Shown here: positions 24,847 through 31,962 of the stretch, piece by piece | How the letters are laid out: each line of letters starts with the position of its first letter | Position numbering within the stretch: the first letter of the stretch is position 1 | NCBI GenBank assembly: GCA_024682115.1 | Contig: JAIKZO010000065.1 | Location: 1 to 64,000 of the forward strand | Direction: 5' to 3' | Length of the DNA: 64,000 bases | Origin: Lachnospiraceae bacterium | Lineage (GTDB): Bacteria > Bacillota > Clostridia > Lachnospirales > Lachnospiraceae | The notes under the pieces: model-generated | The model's input: only the letters and a program-made list of their open reading frames with translations | Database searches by the model: none | What the model was told of the DNA's origin: nothing | Program-made: the position numbers and the translations under genes

Positions 24847-26010
24847 ATGGAATCTACGATAAATATGACAGCCGTATTTGTTGCGGATTATATAGGCGTA
24901 CTTTTCTTGAGCATAGTTCTCCTTACCAAAGGATGGAACCTTCCGACCAGGCGTAAGGAGAGCATCATTCTGTGCGTTCTTATCTCGGCTACTTTGTTCG
25001 ATTGCGCGATCGACCCTTTTGTATTTCTGGTAGACGGAAAGCCCGGAATGTTCAACCGTATGGTCGGTCTTTTGGGGAATTCGGCCCTATACATCTACAA
25101 CCTGATAGTCGGTACGGGCATGCTCGCACTTATCGTAATGCACATAAACAAAAGCATATCCAGGTTCCAGTATGTGGTCGTTTGGATCATAACGATAATG
25201 GAATCGGTTCTTCTTTTGATCAATTTCTTTTACCCCATCGTATTTTCGATCGACGAAAACAATGTATATAAGCGCGGACCCGGGTATGCGGTATATATAA
25301 TCGCCGCTTTCTATCTTCTCGGTTATGCTCTTTTTGTGTACGGGATCGCCAAGTTCAGGGATGATTCGGTAAGGTATTTTCCGGTCTGGGAATTTGTCAT
25401 CCCGATATCGCTCGGTGTTACGATACAGACGGCTTTCTATGGCCTTTCGGTCCAGCCTGTCAGTTTTGCGGTGGCCTTCTGTGTCCTTCTCATAAGTCTT
25501 CAGAATGAGTGTATCTTTATCGATAAGCTGACCGGGGTTTATAACCGGTATGAGCTTGAGAAGATCCTCCGCCAGTATTCGGGAAGACGGATCAAAAGGA
25601 TCGGAGCGATAATGATCGATATGAACGACTTCAAATCGATAAACGACAATTATTCGCATGAAGAGGGCGATAACGCACTGGTGGCTGTCGCCAATATCCT
25701 GACAGAGGTCATCCAGAACAAGGGGACGATCATAAGATACGCCGGAGACGAGTTCGTGGTCATAATAAGCAAGGCCGGAGAAGAATCCCTTAAGAACTGC
25801 TGTGAGGGTATATGCCGGAAGATGGAAGAATATAACGCGACTTCGGATAAGCCTTATAAGCTTTCCGCGGCTCTGGGATCCGATGTTTTTGAACTGGGAG
25901 GGGAAAAGGGCACGGACTTCCTTACGAGGATAGACCGGCTGATGTACGAGAACAAAAGAGAATACTACACGATGCATGACAGAAGAAACATATCAAGAGG
26001 CAATACGTGA
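24847..26010 (+). CDS. Membrane GGDEF protein, probable diguanylate cyclase
   Basis: 387 residues. The N-terminal half has about seven hydrophobic helices (about 10-220), like the seven-helix sensor region found before kinases and GGDEF domains. The C-terminal GGDEF domain (about 225-380) includes DKLTGVYNRYELEKIL, IDMNDFKSINDNYSHEEGD and the active-site loop YAGDEFVV. The loop reads AGDEF rather than GGDEF, a variant found in active cyclases. The RxxD inhibition site is absent at the expected place. The short gap after the malic enzyme suggests read-through. It would make c-di-GMP for proteins such as the PilZ protein at 13440. Confidence 0.85.
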   Translation: MESTINMTAVFVADYIGVLFLSIVLLTKGWNLPTRRKESIILCVLISATLFDCAIDPFVFLVDGKPGMFNRMVGLLGNSALYIYNLIVGTGMLALIVMHINKSISRFQYVVVWIITIMESVLLLINFFYPIVFSIDENNVYKRGPGYAVYIIAAFYLLGYALFVYGIAKFRDDSVRYFPVWEFVIPISLGVTIQTAFYGLSVQPVSFAVAFCVLLISLQNECIFIDKLTGVYNRYELEKILRQYSGRRIKRIGAIMIDMNDFKSINDNYSHEEGDNALVAVANILTEVIQNKGTIIRYAGDEFVVIISKAGEESLKNCCEGICRKMEEYNATSDKPYKLSAALGSDVFELGGEKGTDFLTRIDRLMYENKREYYTMHDRRNISRGNT

Positions 26011-26297
26011 TAATAGAAAAAGAAAAATTCAACATTCTTAATTTCATAAAAAAGGATGACTATACCGGATCATATTCTGGCATGAGATATCTCATCCGAT
26101 CTGCGGGTAAAGAAGAAATGAAGGTCTATATATGGCCGGAGCCTTACTCTTTTTCAAAAACGGATAAGGAACTCATCATAGAGAAGACCTTTCCGCTTAA
26201 TATGGACGGACTTGAAGAAGCGAGGGTTTATCTCAACGATCAGTACGAAGCTCAGAAGGCACTTTGGGGGCTTTCTTTGGGCAAGCACATTGTCTGA
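26007..26297 (+). CDS. Small conserved-looking protein, unknown
   Basis: 96 residues, GTG start overlapping the GGDEF gene stop by 4 bases. No membrane segment. It begins MIIEKEKFNILNFIKKDDY and has an aromatic middle (VYIWPEPYSFSKTDKEL) and a helical end (LEEARVYLNDQYEAQKALW). The layout fits small soluble proteins common in Lachnospiraceae, but I cannot give a family or role. Overlap with the cyclase gene suggests a joint transcript. Confidence 0.7.
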   Translation: MIIEKEKFNILNFIKKDDYTGSYSGMRYLIRSAGKEEMKVYIWPEPYSFSKTDKELIIEKTFPLNMDGLEEARVYLNDQYEAQKALWGLSLGKHIV

Positions 26298-26321
26298 CGG
26301 GATAAAAAATCAAAAAAAATA

Positions 26322-26350
26322 TTTGTTTTTGTTTGGATTTGTTGTAAAAT
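26322..26350 (+). promoter_or_regulatory. Possible promoter of the gene at 26371
   Basis: A TAAAAT box (26345-26350) lies 21 bases before the ATG at 26371. TTTGTT (26322-26327) lies 17 bp upstream as a poor -35. The region is T-rich, and the spacing fits, but the -35 is weak. Confidence 0.45.
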
Positions 26351-26370
26351 ATCTTCGTTGGAGGTGAAAG

Positions 26371-26640
26371 ATGTCTTCTTTGGATATTGGAGTAGTTAAC
26401 AGAGAGGTTGCCTTTTGCAGGGTATACAGCAAAGAGGCTAAGGAGAAGCTCGAAAAGCTTTTCTTAAAGAACCAGATCTCATATTTCGTTGAATGTCAGG
26501 AAAAATCTTTATTATCGAAGCTTATGGGCAAAGGAGACAGGAATGTCTTTACGATAAAGATCAATGATGCCGATCTCGGAAAAGCCACGGCTCTGGTACA
26601 GGGTATAGATTCCGTTAAGGTAAGGAAGCCCAGACCTTAG
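26371..26640 (+). CDS. Small soluble protein, unknown (DUF2007-like layout)
   Basis: 89 residues preceded by TTGGAGGTG. The order of predicted elements is strand, helix (KEAKEKLEKLFLKNQI), strand (SYFVECQ), strand (NVFTIKIN), helix (DADLGKATALVQGI), strand. This ferredoxin-like pattern resembles DUF2007-type signal proteins, but there is no diagnostic motif. It is followed by a clean terminator, so it probably forms a single-gene unit between its own promoter and rpsB. Confidence 0.7.
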   Translation: MSSLDIGVVNREVAFCRVYSKEAKEKLEKLFLKNQISYFVECQEKSLLSKLMGKGDRNVFTIKINDADLGKATALVQGIDSVKVRKPRP

Positions 26641-26670
26641 TTTACAGTCATCCAAAATAAAAACAGTGAG

Positions 26671-26699
26671 AAAAGTCCTTGCAAACAGGGACTTTTTTT
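26671..26699 (+). terminator. Terminator after the gene at 26371
   Basis: The stem AAAAGTCCTT pairs with the complement ending GGACTTTT (10 pairs including one G-U). The loop is six bases (26681-26686), and seven T residues follow (26693-26699). The rpsB promoter is embedded in it: the -35 falls on the stem-loop and the T run is in the spacer. Confidence 0.88.
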
Positions 26700-26707
26700 G
26701 ATAAAAT
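26679..26707 (+). promoter_or_regulatory. Promoter of rpsB-tsf inside the preceding terminator
   Basis: TTGCAA (-35, 26679-26684), 17 bp, TAAAAT (-10, 26702-26707), with TG at 26699-26700 making an extended -10. The predicted start is near 26714, giving a leader of about 170 bases before rpsB. Confidence 0.78.
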
Positions 26708-26713
26708 CGTTTA

Positions 26714-26884
26714 GTGCGTCGATAAAAGCCTGTATTTACAGGAGGGAGGCGCAAGGAAACCAATAAACACGCGTGTTTCCGGGGCGGGTGCCCTTGCTCG
26801 GGGTTGGCTCCATACGCGGTACTGTCAGATAAAGACAGACAGCGGGAGATATGCGGAAGTTCAAACCGAAACGGAGGTAGAAAA
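26714..26884 (+). promoter_or_regulatory. Structured rpsB leader
   Basis: The untranslated leader holds several short inverted repeats: CCTGTA-tt-TACAGG (26729-26742), an AAACACGCGTGTTT palindrome near 26765-26778, and CTGTC...GACAG (26822-26838). A GGAGGT ribosome site precedes the ATG. Ribosomal protein S2 controls its own mRNA in some bacteria, so an S2-binding leader is plausible, but I cannot match this sequence to a known leader family. Confidence 0.5.
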
Positions 26885-27652
26885 ATGAGCGTTATTGCAA
26901 TGAAACAGTTATTGGAAGCAGGTGTTCATTTCGGACATCAGACCAGAAGATGGAACCCTAAAATGGCTCCCTACATCTTCACTGAAAGAAACGGTATCCA
27001 CATCATCGATCTTCAGAAGACGGTAGGAAAAGTTGACGAAGCCTACAGAGCGGTTTTCGAGATCGCACAGCAGGGTGGAACGATCCTCTTCGTAGGAACA
27101 AAGAAGCAGGCTCAGGACGCTGTTAAGGCAGAGGCGGAGCGTTGCGGAATGTACTATGTAAATGAAAGATGGCTCGGTGGTATGCTTACAAACTTCAAGA
27201 CCATCCAGTCTCGTATCGACAGACTTAAGAAGATCGAAAAGATGTCTGAGGACGGAACATTTGATGTACTTCCCAAGAAAGAAGTAATCGCACTCAGAAA
27301 AGAATGGGAGAAGCTCGAGAAGAACCTTGGCGGTATCAAGGAAATGAGAAGGATCCCCGATGCTATATTCGTTGTAGATCCCAAGAAGGAAAGGATCTGC
27401 GTTCAGGAAGCACGTTCACTCGGTATCACTCTTATCGGTATCGGTGATACGAACTGCGATCCCGAAGAACTTGATTTCATCATCCCCGGTAACGATGATG
27501 CTATAAGAGCCGTTAAACTCATAGCAGGTAAGATGGCTGATGCGGTCATCGAAGCCAAAGAAGGTGAAGAGGCAGTAACGGCTGAAGATGCCAATGCTGA
27601 CGCACAGGCTGAAGCAACCGATGTTGAAGAGGTTGCAGCTGAGGAAGCATAA
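26885..27652 (+). CDS. rpsB: 30S ribosomal protein S2
   Basis: 255 residues. The start at 26885 follows CGGAGGT and gives the standard N-terminus [20 protein letters not shown]. An open extension upstream has no ribosome site. The family core [35 protein letters not shown] and the late [11 protein letters not shown] are all present. The C-terminus adds an acidic Ala/Glu tail (about 225-255). It forms the usual rpsB-tsf pair with the next gene. Confidence 0.98.
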   Translation: MSVIAMKQLLEAGVHFGHQTRRWNPKMAPYIFTERNGIHIIDLQKTVGKVDEAYRAVFEIAQQGGTILFVGTKKQAQDAVKAEAERCGMYYVNERWLGGMLTNFKTIQSRIDRLKKIEKMSEDGTFDVLPKKEVIALRKEWEKLEKNLGGIKEMRRIPDAIFVVDPKKERICVQEARSLGITLIGIGDTNCDPEELDFIIPGNDDAIRAVKLIAGKMADAVIEAKEGEEAVTAEDANADAQAEATDVEEVAAEEA

Positions 27653-27695
27653 AGATTTTTAGATAAGAACCGGAATTATTACAGGAGGAAATAAA

Positions 27696-28778
27696 ATGGC
27701 AGATATAACAGCTTCTATGGTCAAGGAATTAAGAGAGATGACCGGTGCCGGAATGATGGACTGTAAGAAGGCTCTTGCAGAGACAGACGGCGATATGCAG
27801 GCAGCAGTTGACGTTCTTAAGAAGTCAGGTGCGGCAAAGGCTGAAAAGAAAGCAGCAAGGATCGCTGCGGAAGGTATTACCAGAGTAGCGATAAATGATA
27901 AGAAGGCAGTTGTTGTCGAGGTTAATGCCGAGACAGACTTCGTTGCCAAGAATGAGGTTTTCCAGGAGTTCGTACAGTCAGTAGCCGATCTGGCTTTAAA
28001 GTCAGGGCTTAAGGGCGGTAAGGACGGAGAAGATATAGACAAGCTTCTTGAGACAGATAACTTAAAGGATACACTGGTTGAAAAGACAGCTACTATCGGT
28101 GAGAAGCTTTCCGTAAGAAGATTCGAGACCATCGAGGCGGATATGGTAGTTTCATATCTCCACGGCGGCGGAAGGATCGGAGTTCTTGTCGGAGCTGAAG
28201 GTGCTTCATCTGATGCAGCCAAGGAAGCTCTTACGAACGTAGCAATGCAGGTTGCGGCTATGAATCCCCAGTATATCAGCAAGACTGATATCTCTGAAGG
28301 CGAGCGTGCTAAGATTAGAGAAATCACGATAGACAGTGCTCTTAACGATCCCGCTTCTTTACCCAAGCCCATCCTTAATGCTCTCATCGAAAAGGCTCTT
28401 GCAGGAAAACTCTGGAGCGATGAAGATGTTGCCATCTATGAAGAGAAGAAGAGCAATATGAACTATCTGTTCAACTTCCTTTCAGATGCAGCCAGAGCAG
28501 CTCTTGCACAGCTCGGTCTCGAGAACAAGGCTTCTTATATCGAGGATAAGATCTTCAAGGGTCTTGTTGACGGACGTATCGCAAAGAACGAAAAAGAAAT
28601 CTGCCTTCTTGAGCAGGTTTATGTTAAGGCTGAAGACGGAAAGCAGACAGTTGCTGCTTACCTTAAGTCAGTAGATCCTTCGATCGTTATCAAGAAGATC
28701 GTAAGATTCGAAGTCGGCGAAGGAATGGAGAAGAAGAACGAGGACTTTGCGGCAGAAGTTGCAGCTCAGCTCGGTTAA
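27696..28778 (+). CDS. tsf: Elongation factor Ts, long form
   Basis: 360 residues against the usual 280-310. The N-terminal UBA domain and core are normal: VKELREMTGAGMMDCKKAL, then VVVEVNAETDFVAKNEVF. Later comes EICLLEQVYVK in the C-terminal part. Between about residues 225 and 285 lies an extra helical stretch including LWSDEDVAIYEEKKSNMNY and AARAALAQLGLENKASY, absent from ordinary Tsf. It recharges EF-Tu with GTP. AGGAGG precedes the ATG. Confidence 0.96.
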   Translation: MADITASMVKELREMTGAGMMDCKKALAETDGDMQAAVDVLKKSGAAKAEKKAARIAAEGITRVAINDKKAVVVEVNAETDFVAKNEVFQEFVQSVADLALKSGLKGGKDGEDIDKLLETDNLKDTLVEKTATIGEKLSVRRFETIEADMVVSYLHGGGRIGVLVGAEGASSDAAKEALTNVAMQVAAMNPQYISKTDISEGERAKIREITIDSALNDPASLPKPILNALIEKALAGKLWSDEDVAIYEEKKSNMNYLFNFLSDAARAALAQLGLENKASYIEDKIFKGLVDGRIAKNEKEICLLEQVYVKAEDGKQTVAAYLKSVDPSIVIKKIVRFEVGEGMEKKNEDFAAEVAAQLG

Positions 28779-28819
28779 TTCATTCGCTTGGCGGATCATT
28801 CAATTCTATTTGTATTTAC

Positions 28820-28849
28820 GGAGCAGGTCATACGACCTGCTCCTTTTTT
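28820..28849 (+). terminator. Terminator of rpsB-tsf
   Basis: A perfect 10-bp GC-rich stem (GGAGCAGGTC 28820-28829 with its complement 28834-28843), a four-base loop ATAC and six T residues. It lies 42 bases after the tsf stop. Confidence 0.95.
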
Positions 28850-28863
28850 CTGTCTGACTTCTA

Positions 28864-29114
28864 TCTGTCTGACGGAGGCGGCGCGTCTGCTGTATCCCGG
28901 TAATTCAGTCTTCCGCAGACAGGTATCTCTAAATATTCCCGTTCACGTTTTCAAAACGTACGCAACCGACCCTCATAAACATCCTGTTTGTCGGGTCTTT
29001 TCGCGACATCCGTGTCGCGAAATTGCTGACTGATCATGGGAATATTAAGAGCTGCCGGTCTGCTCCACATTCATTACCGGGATACAGCAGACGCGCCGCC
29101 TCACCATAGACAGA
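28864..29114. repeat. Long inverted repeat A, able to form a branched hairpin
   Basis: The core arms 28875-28904 and 29073-29102 are perfect 30-base complements. Outside them TCTGTCT (28864-28870) pairs with AGACAGA (29108-29114). Inside, pairing continues imperfectly to AATATTCCC (28932-28940) with GGGAATATT (29038-29046). The remaining 97-base apex carries its own hairpins: ACGTTTT/AAAACGT (28945-28959) and a 10-bp TTTCGCGACA stem with TCCG loop (28999-29022). No credible protein gene is here. It follows the tsf terminator directly. Confidence 0.9.
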
Positions 29115-29273
29115 AGGACCGCGAGGCAGCCATATCCCGAACAACGATTATGAGCCACGAAGGCGAGACCACAAAAACATCGAAATGCCTATATGTGAGA
29201 TGTTTTTGGCTTTGGGCTCGCCGGAGTGTCAGGCTCAACGAGTTGGAGAGATATGGCTGCCTCGCGGTCCTTC
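29113..29273. repeat. Long inverted repeat B, adjoining repeat A
   Basis: The outer arms 29113-29136 and 29250-29273 are perfect 24-base complements. Nested pairs follow: TGAGCC (29151-29156) with GGCTCA (29232-29237), GGCGAG (29162-29167) with CTCGCC (29217-29222), and CAAAAACATC (29172-29181) with GATGTTTTTG (29199-29208). It shares two bases with the end of repeat A. Together they fill almost the whole 500-base gap between rpsB-tsf and the GH43 gene. No transposase or other known element is attached. Confidence 0.88.
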
Positions 29274-29361
29274 GTGCCTCATGGTATAAACCGCAACAGT
29301 TGACAAGTAAATAACAATGGATAGTGAGTTTGTGTTCGGCGTGACGGGTATACTACATACC

Positions 29362-30918
29362 ATGAGAAAAAATGAGCGCGACATAAACCCCATAATAAGG
29401 TCTGACTATCCGGATCCCGATGTGATCAGGGTAGGAGATACCTATTATATGATAAGCACCACCATGCATTTCATGCCCGGCGGTGTTATTTTGCGTTCTT
29501 ACGATCTTGTAAACTGGGAGATCGCATCGTACATATTTGACACTCTCGATGATTCTCCCGACGAACGTCTTGAACTTGAGAGCACCAACTATGCCGGGGG
29601 CATGTGGGCCGGAAGTTTAAGATATCATGACGGACTTTTCCATGCGGTATTCATTTCGCATTTTTCGGAGAAAACTTATCTTTTCACCGCAAAGGATGTA
29701 TGTGACAAATGGGAAAAGCATACTATAGACGGATATTTCCACGATCCTTCGCTGTTCTTTGATGATGACGGCAGAAAATACATAATTTACGGAAATACAG
29801 AGATCTATCTGACCGAGCTTTCGGATGATCTTAGCGGCCCAAAAGAGGGCGGGATCCACAGGATCATCCTGGTGGATAATACCGAAAGGATACTCGGATA
29901 TGAAGGATCCCATTTTTATAAGATCAACGGAAAATATTATCTTTTCGTAATAAACTGGCCCAAGGACGAATTCACGAGAAGGACGGAGAGCTGTTTTGTT
30001 TCCGACAGCATTGATGGAGAATTCAGGGGCGGAGTAGTGCTCAGCGATGACAGAGGCTTCTTCGGTCAGGGAGTTGCACAGGGCGGTATCGTGGATACTC
30101 CGGGCGGCAAATGGTATTCCGTTATGTTCCAGGACAGCGGAGCTGTTGGAAGGATGCCGGTCCTTTGCCCGATAACCTTTAAGGACGGATTCCCGGTATT
30201 CGGCGTTAACGGGCGTGTGCCGAATGATTTTGAAGTCGCCAGTTCAAGACCGTATTACAGATATGAACCACTGAACATTTCGGATGATTTTGTAAAGGAA
30301 GATCCTTCATCCGATGATTACAGTCAGATAAAGAAACAGTGGCAGTGGAATCACGTTCCGGACAGGGAACTTTTCTACCTGCGACCCGAAGGCGGACTCA
30401 CGGTACGTACCGGCAAGCTCTGCAGCAATCTGACTCATGCTCCGAACACACTGACACAGAGGATGATATATCCCAGATGTGAGGCTGAAGTTACCGTTGA
30501 TGCATCGGCCTTAAAGAACGGAGACAGAGCCGGAATATGTGCGCTTCAGGGCTGCTACGGATATCTGGCGGTGACGAAGGAACTTGGGGTTTATTACCTT
30601 ATAAAGGTCGTAAGAAACCTGACTTCCGAACCTCATAAGGTGGGAGTCGCCGTGGATTTTATGCCGGGGGATATCGTCGAGAAGATAAGACTTAAGGAGA
30701 GTACGGTAACTCTCTGCCTGAAAGCAAATTTTGAAGAACTTACCGATAAACTCGATTTTTATTACTTAAAGGATAACAAATACGTCAGGATAGGAGATAC
30801 GCATCAGCTTAAATTCCGTCTGGATCATTTTGCGGGTGCGAGGTTCGGCCTTTTCCTTTACGCGACCGAGGAAACCGGCGGGGAAGCAACATTTACGAAG
30901 TTCGTTTTCAGGTCATGA
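29362..30918 (+). CDS. GH43 family glycosidase, cytoplasmic beta-xylosidase/arabinofuranosidase type
   Basis: 518 residues from the ATG at 29362, chosen because it gives the usual short lead to INPIIRSDYPDPDVIRVGD. An ATG at 29317 is also open, and neither has a strong ribosome site. The GH43 five-blade propeller residues are visible: base Asp18 (YPDPD), Asp in HDPSLFFDDDGR, and acid Glu in GYEGSHFYKINGKYYLF. The last 190 residues form the beta-sandwich common in beta-xylosidases. No signal peptide, so it should cut imported oligosaccharides inside the cell. Its stop overlaps the stop of the convergent regulator gene by 6 bases. Confidence 0.9.
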   Translation: MRKNERDINPIIRSDYPDPDVIRVGDTYYMISTTMHFMPGGVILRSYDLVNWEIASYIFDTLDDSPDERLELESTNYAGGMWAGSLRYHDGLFHAVFISHFSEKTYLFTAKDVCDKWEKHTIDGYFHDPSLFFDDDGRKYIIYGNTEIYLTELSDDLSGPKEGGIHRIILVDNTERILGYEGSHFYKINGKYYLFVINWPKDEFTRRTESCFVSDSIDGEFRGGVVLSDDRGFFGQGVAQGGIVDTPGGKWYSVMFQDSGAVGRMPVLCPITFKDGFPVFGVNGRVPNDFEVASSRPYYRYEPLNISDDFVKEDPSSDDYSQIKKQWQWNHVPDRELFYLRPEGGLTVRTGKLCSNLTHAPNTLTQRMIYPRCEAEVTVDASALKNGDRAGICALQGCYGYLAVTKELGVYYLIKVVRNLTSEPHKVGVAVDFMPGDIVEKIRLKESTVTLCLKANFEELTDKLDFYYLKDNKYVRIGDTHQLKFRLDHFAGARFGLFLYATEETGGEATFTKFVFRS

Positions 30919-31842
30919 GTAAACCTGATTCTTGGCCCTGTATTCGCGCGGGGTACACCCGAGCTGCTGCTTAAAGAGTCTGTTGAATGTTGAGATGCTG
31001 GGAAATCCCGAATTAAGTGCAACTTCGGTTATGGATAGATCGCTCATTCCGAGAAGCTCGGAAGCTGCTTTTATCCTGCGGTAGCACAGATAATCACAGA
31101 ATGTGAAATCGGTGTACTGCTTAAACAACCTTGAAAAATGAAACTTTGAAAACCCGGCCATGGAAGCGATGCTTTCCAAAGTCAGTTCATCCATGTAATG
31201 TTCGTCTATGTACTCGAGCAGCTGATTGAACTTGGCTACATATTCCTTCTGCTTTCCGAGCTTGACGTTGGGGAAGAGCTCATCGGCGTTATTATGATGT
31301 TCTCCGAGTTTAACGAACATGTTTAGTATCAGAGACTGGATCATCAGCTCCGCATATTCGCTGTTAGAGAAATATTCGTTCCTCATCTTGATGAGAACCT
31401 GATATATATCGTCAAAAATAAGAGGGTAGCTCTGCCTGGTAAGGAGTATCGGATGGGCCATGAGAGCCTGTATTCCGACAAATCCCTTGAGCACGCTTAT
31501 GCTTGAGATGTCCAGGATGAATATGAAACGCTGGCCCCATGACGGAGCGTCGATGGAATGCAGCATACCGGGAGGTATGATGAGGATGTTTTCGGGCATC
31601 AGATGAAAGTCGGTATTTCCGACAGTTACGTCATAATGGTTTTCAACAGGCATGATGATCTCAAGTGCCTGATGCCAATGGGTGGGGAAGTCATCGGTCT
31701 GGTCGTTGAGCCAGATCCTGCAGGAGGAATTCTGATGATATTCGACAAGCTCCTGCGTACCGGATAACTTACGGTATCCGGCAAAATCCCAGTTTATGCT
31801 GTTTAATGATCTGTCTTTTATGGGGTCACCCAAAACACTCAT
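30913..31842 (-). CDS. AraC family transcriptional regulator
   Basis: 309 residues. An N-terminal cupin-type sensing domain (about 35-175, with HWHQALEIIMPVENHY and LIIPPGMLHSID) is followed by a linker and the AraC DNA-binding domain (about 205-305). That domain has two helix-turn-helix parts (LTLESIASMAGFSKFHFSRLF and DLSITEVALNSGFPSISTFN). It lies divergent from the xylanase gene and convergent with the GH43 gene. It probably senses a xylan breakdown product and acts on the repeats at 31875-31926; ligand and target are inferred. Confidence 0.92.
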   Translation of the reverse strand: MSVLGDPIKDRSLNSINWDFAGYRKLSGTQELVEYHQNSSCRIWLNDQTDDFPTHWHQALEIIMPVENHYDVTVGNTDFHLMPENILIIPPGMLHSIDAPSWGQRFIFILDISSISVLKGFVGIQALMAHPILLTRQSYPLIFDDIYQVLIKMRNEYFSNSEYAELMIQSLILNMFVKLGEHHNNADELFPNVKLGKQKEYVAKFNQLLEYIDEHYMDELTLESIASMAGFSKFHFSRLFKQYTDFTFCDYLCYRRIKAASELLGMSDLSITEVALNSGFPSISTFNRLFKQQLGCTPREYRAKNQVYS

Positions 31843-31874
31843 CGATAACCTCGGTCAAACGAAAAACAAAAAAT

Positions 31875-31926
31875 AGCAATATTCGGGAAAAATTATAGCA
31901 TATTTTGCGTAATTCAGCAATATTTG
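31875..31926. promoter_or_regulatory. Three operator-like direct repeats between araC-type gene and xylanase
   Basis: AGCAATATTCG (31875-31885), AGCATATTTTG (31897-31907) and AGCAATATTTG (31916-31926) lie in the same direction at steps of 22 and 19 bases, about two helix turns each. AraC regulators bind such direct repeats on one DNA face. The third copy ends six bases before the xylanase -10 box, a class II activator position. Confidence 0.65.
31892..31920 (-). promoter_or_regulatory. Promoter of the AraC-type regulator
   Basis: On the - strand: TTGCTG (-35, 31915-31920), 17 bp, TATAAT (-10, 31892-31897) with an extended -10 TGC just before it. The -35 overlaps the third operator repeat and the -10 meets the second, so self-regulation is likely. 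Confidence 0.72.
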
Positions 31927-31932
31927 AGGAAT

Positions 31933-31938
31933 TATAAC
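31933..31938 (+). promoter_or_regulatory. Likely -10 box of the xylanase gene
   Basis: TATAAC lies 24 bases before the xylanase ATG. No -35 box is found 16-18 bp upstream (sequence TAATTC), where an operator repeat sits instead. This is what an activator-dependent promoter would look like. Confidence 0.55.
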
Positions 31939-31962
31939 AAACTATCCGGATTGGAGAGATCA

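Noticed and set aside
28788-29033. Open frame of 81 codons on + after tsf
   Set aside because: It runs through the tsf terminator and the left arm of inverted repeat A, has no ribosome site and no protein-like composition.
28864-29273. Insertion sequence or retron
   Set aside because: No transposase or reverse transcriptase gene lies near, and the two repeats are nested hairpins rather than terminal repeats around a gene. A miniature element remains possible and is kept as a finding.
28864-29273. Known large RNA such as ROOL, OLE or GOLLD
   Set aside because: The length and perfect long arms do not fit what I know of those classes, and no phage genes lie near.
29300-29305. Perfect TTGACA before the first GH43 gene as a -35
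   Set aside because: No acceptable -10 lies 16-18 bp downstream; the TATACT at 29349 is too far away.
29036-29314. Open frame of 92 codons on +
   Set aside because: It covers the arms of inverted repeats A and B; the codons are dictated by the repeat and no ribosome site or domain is seen.
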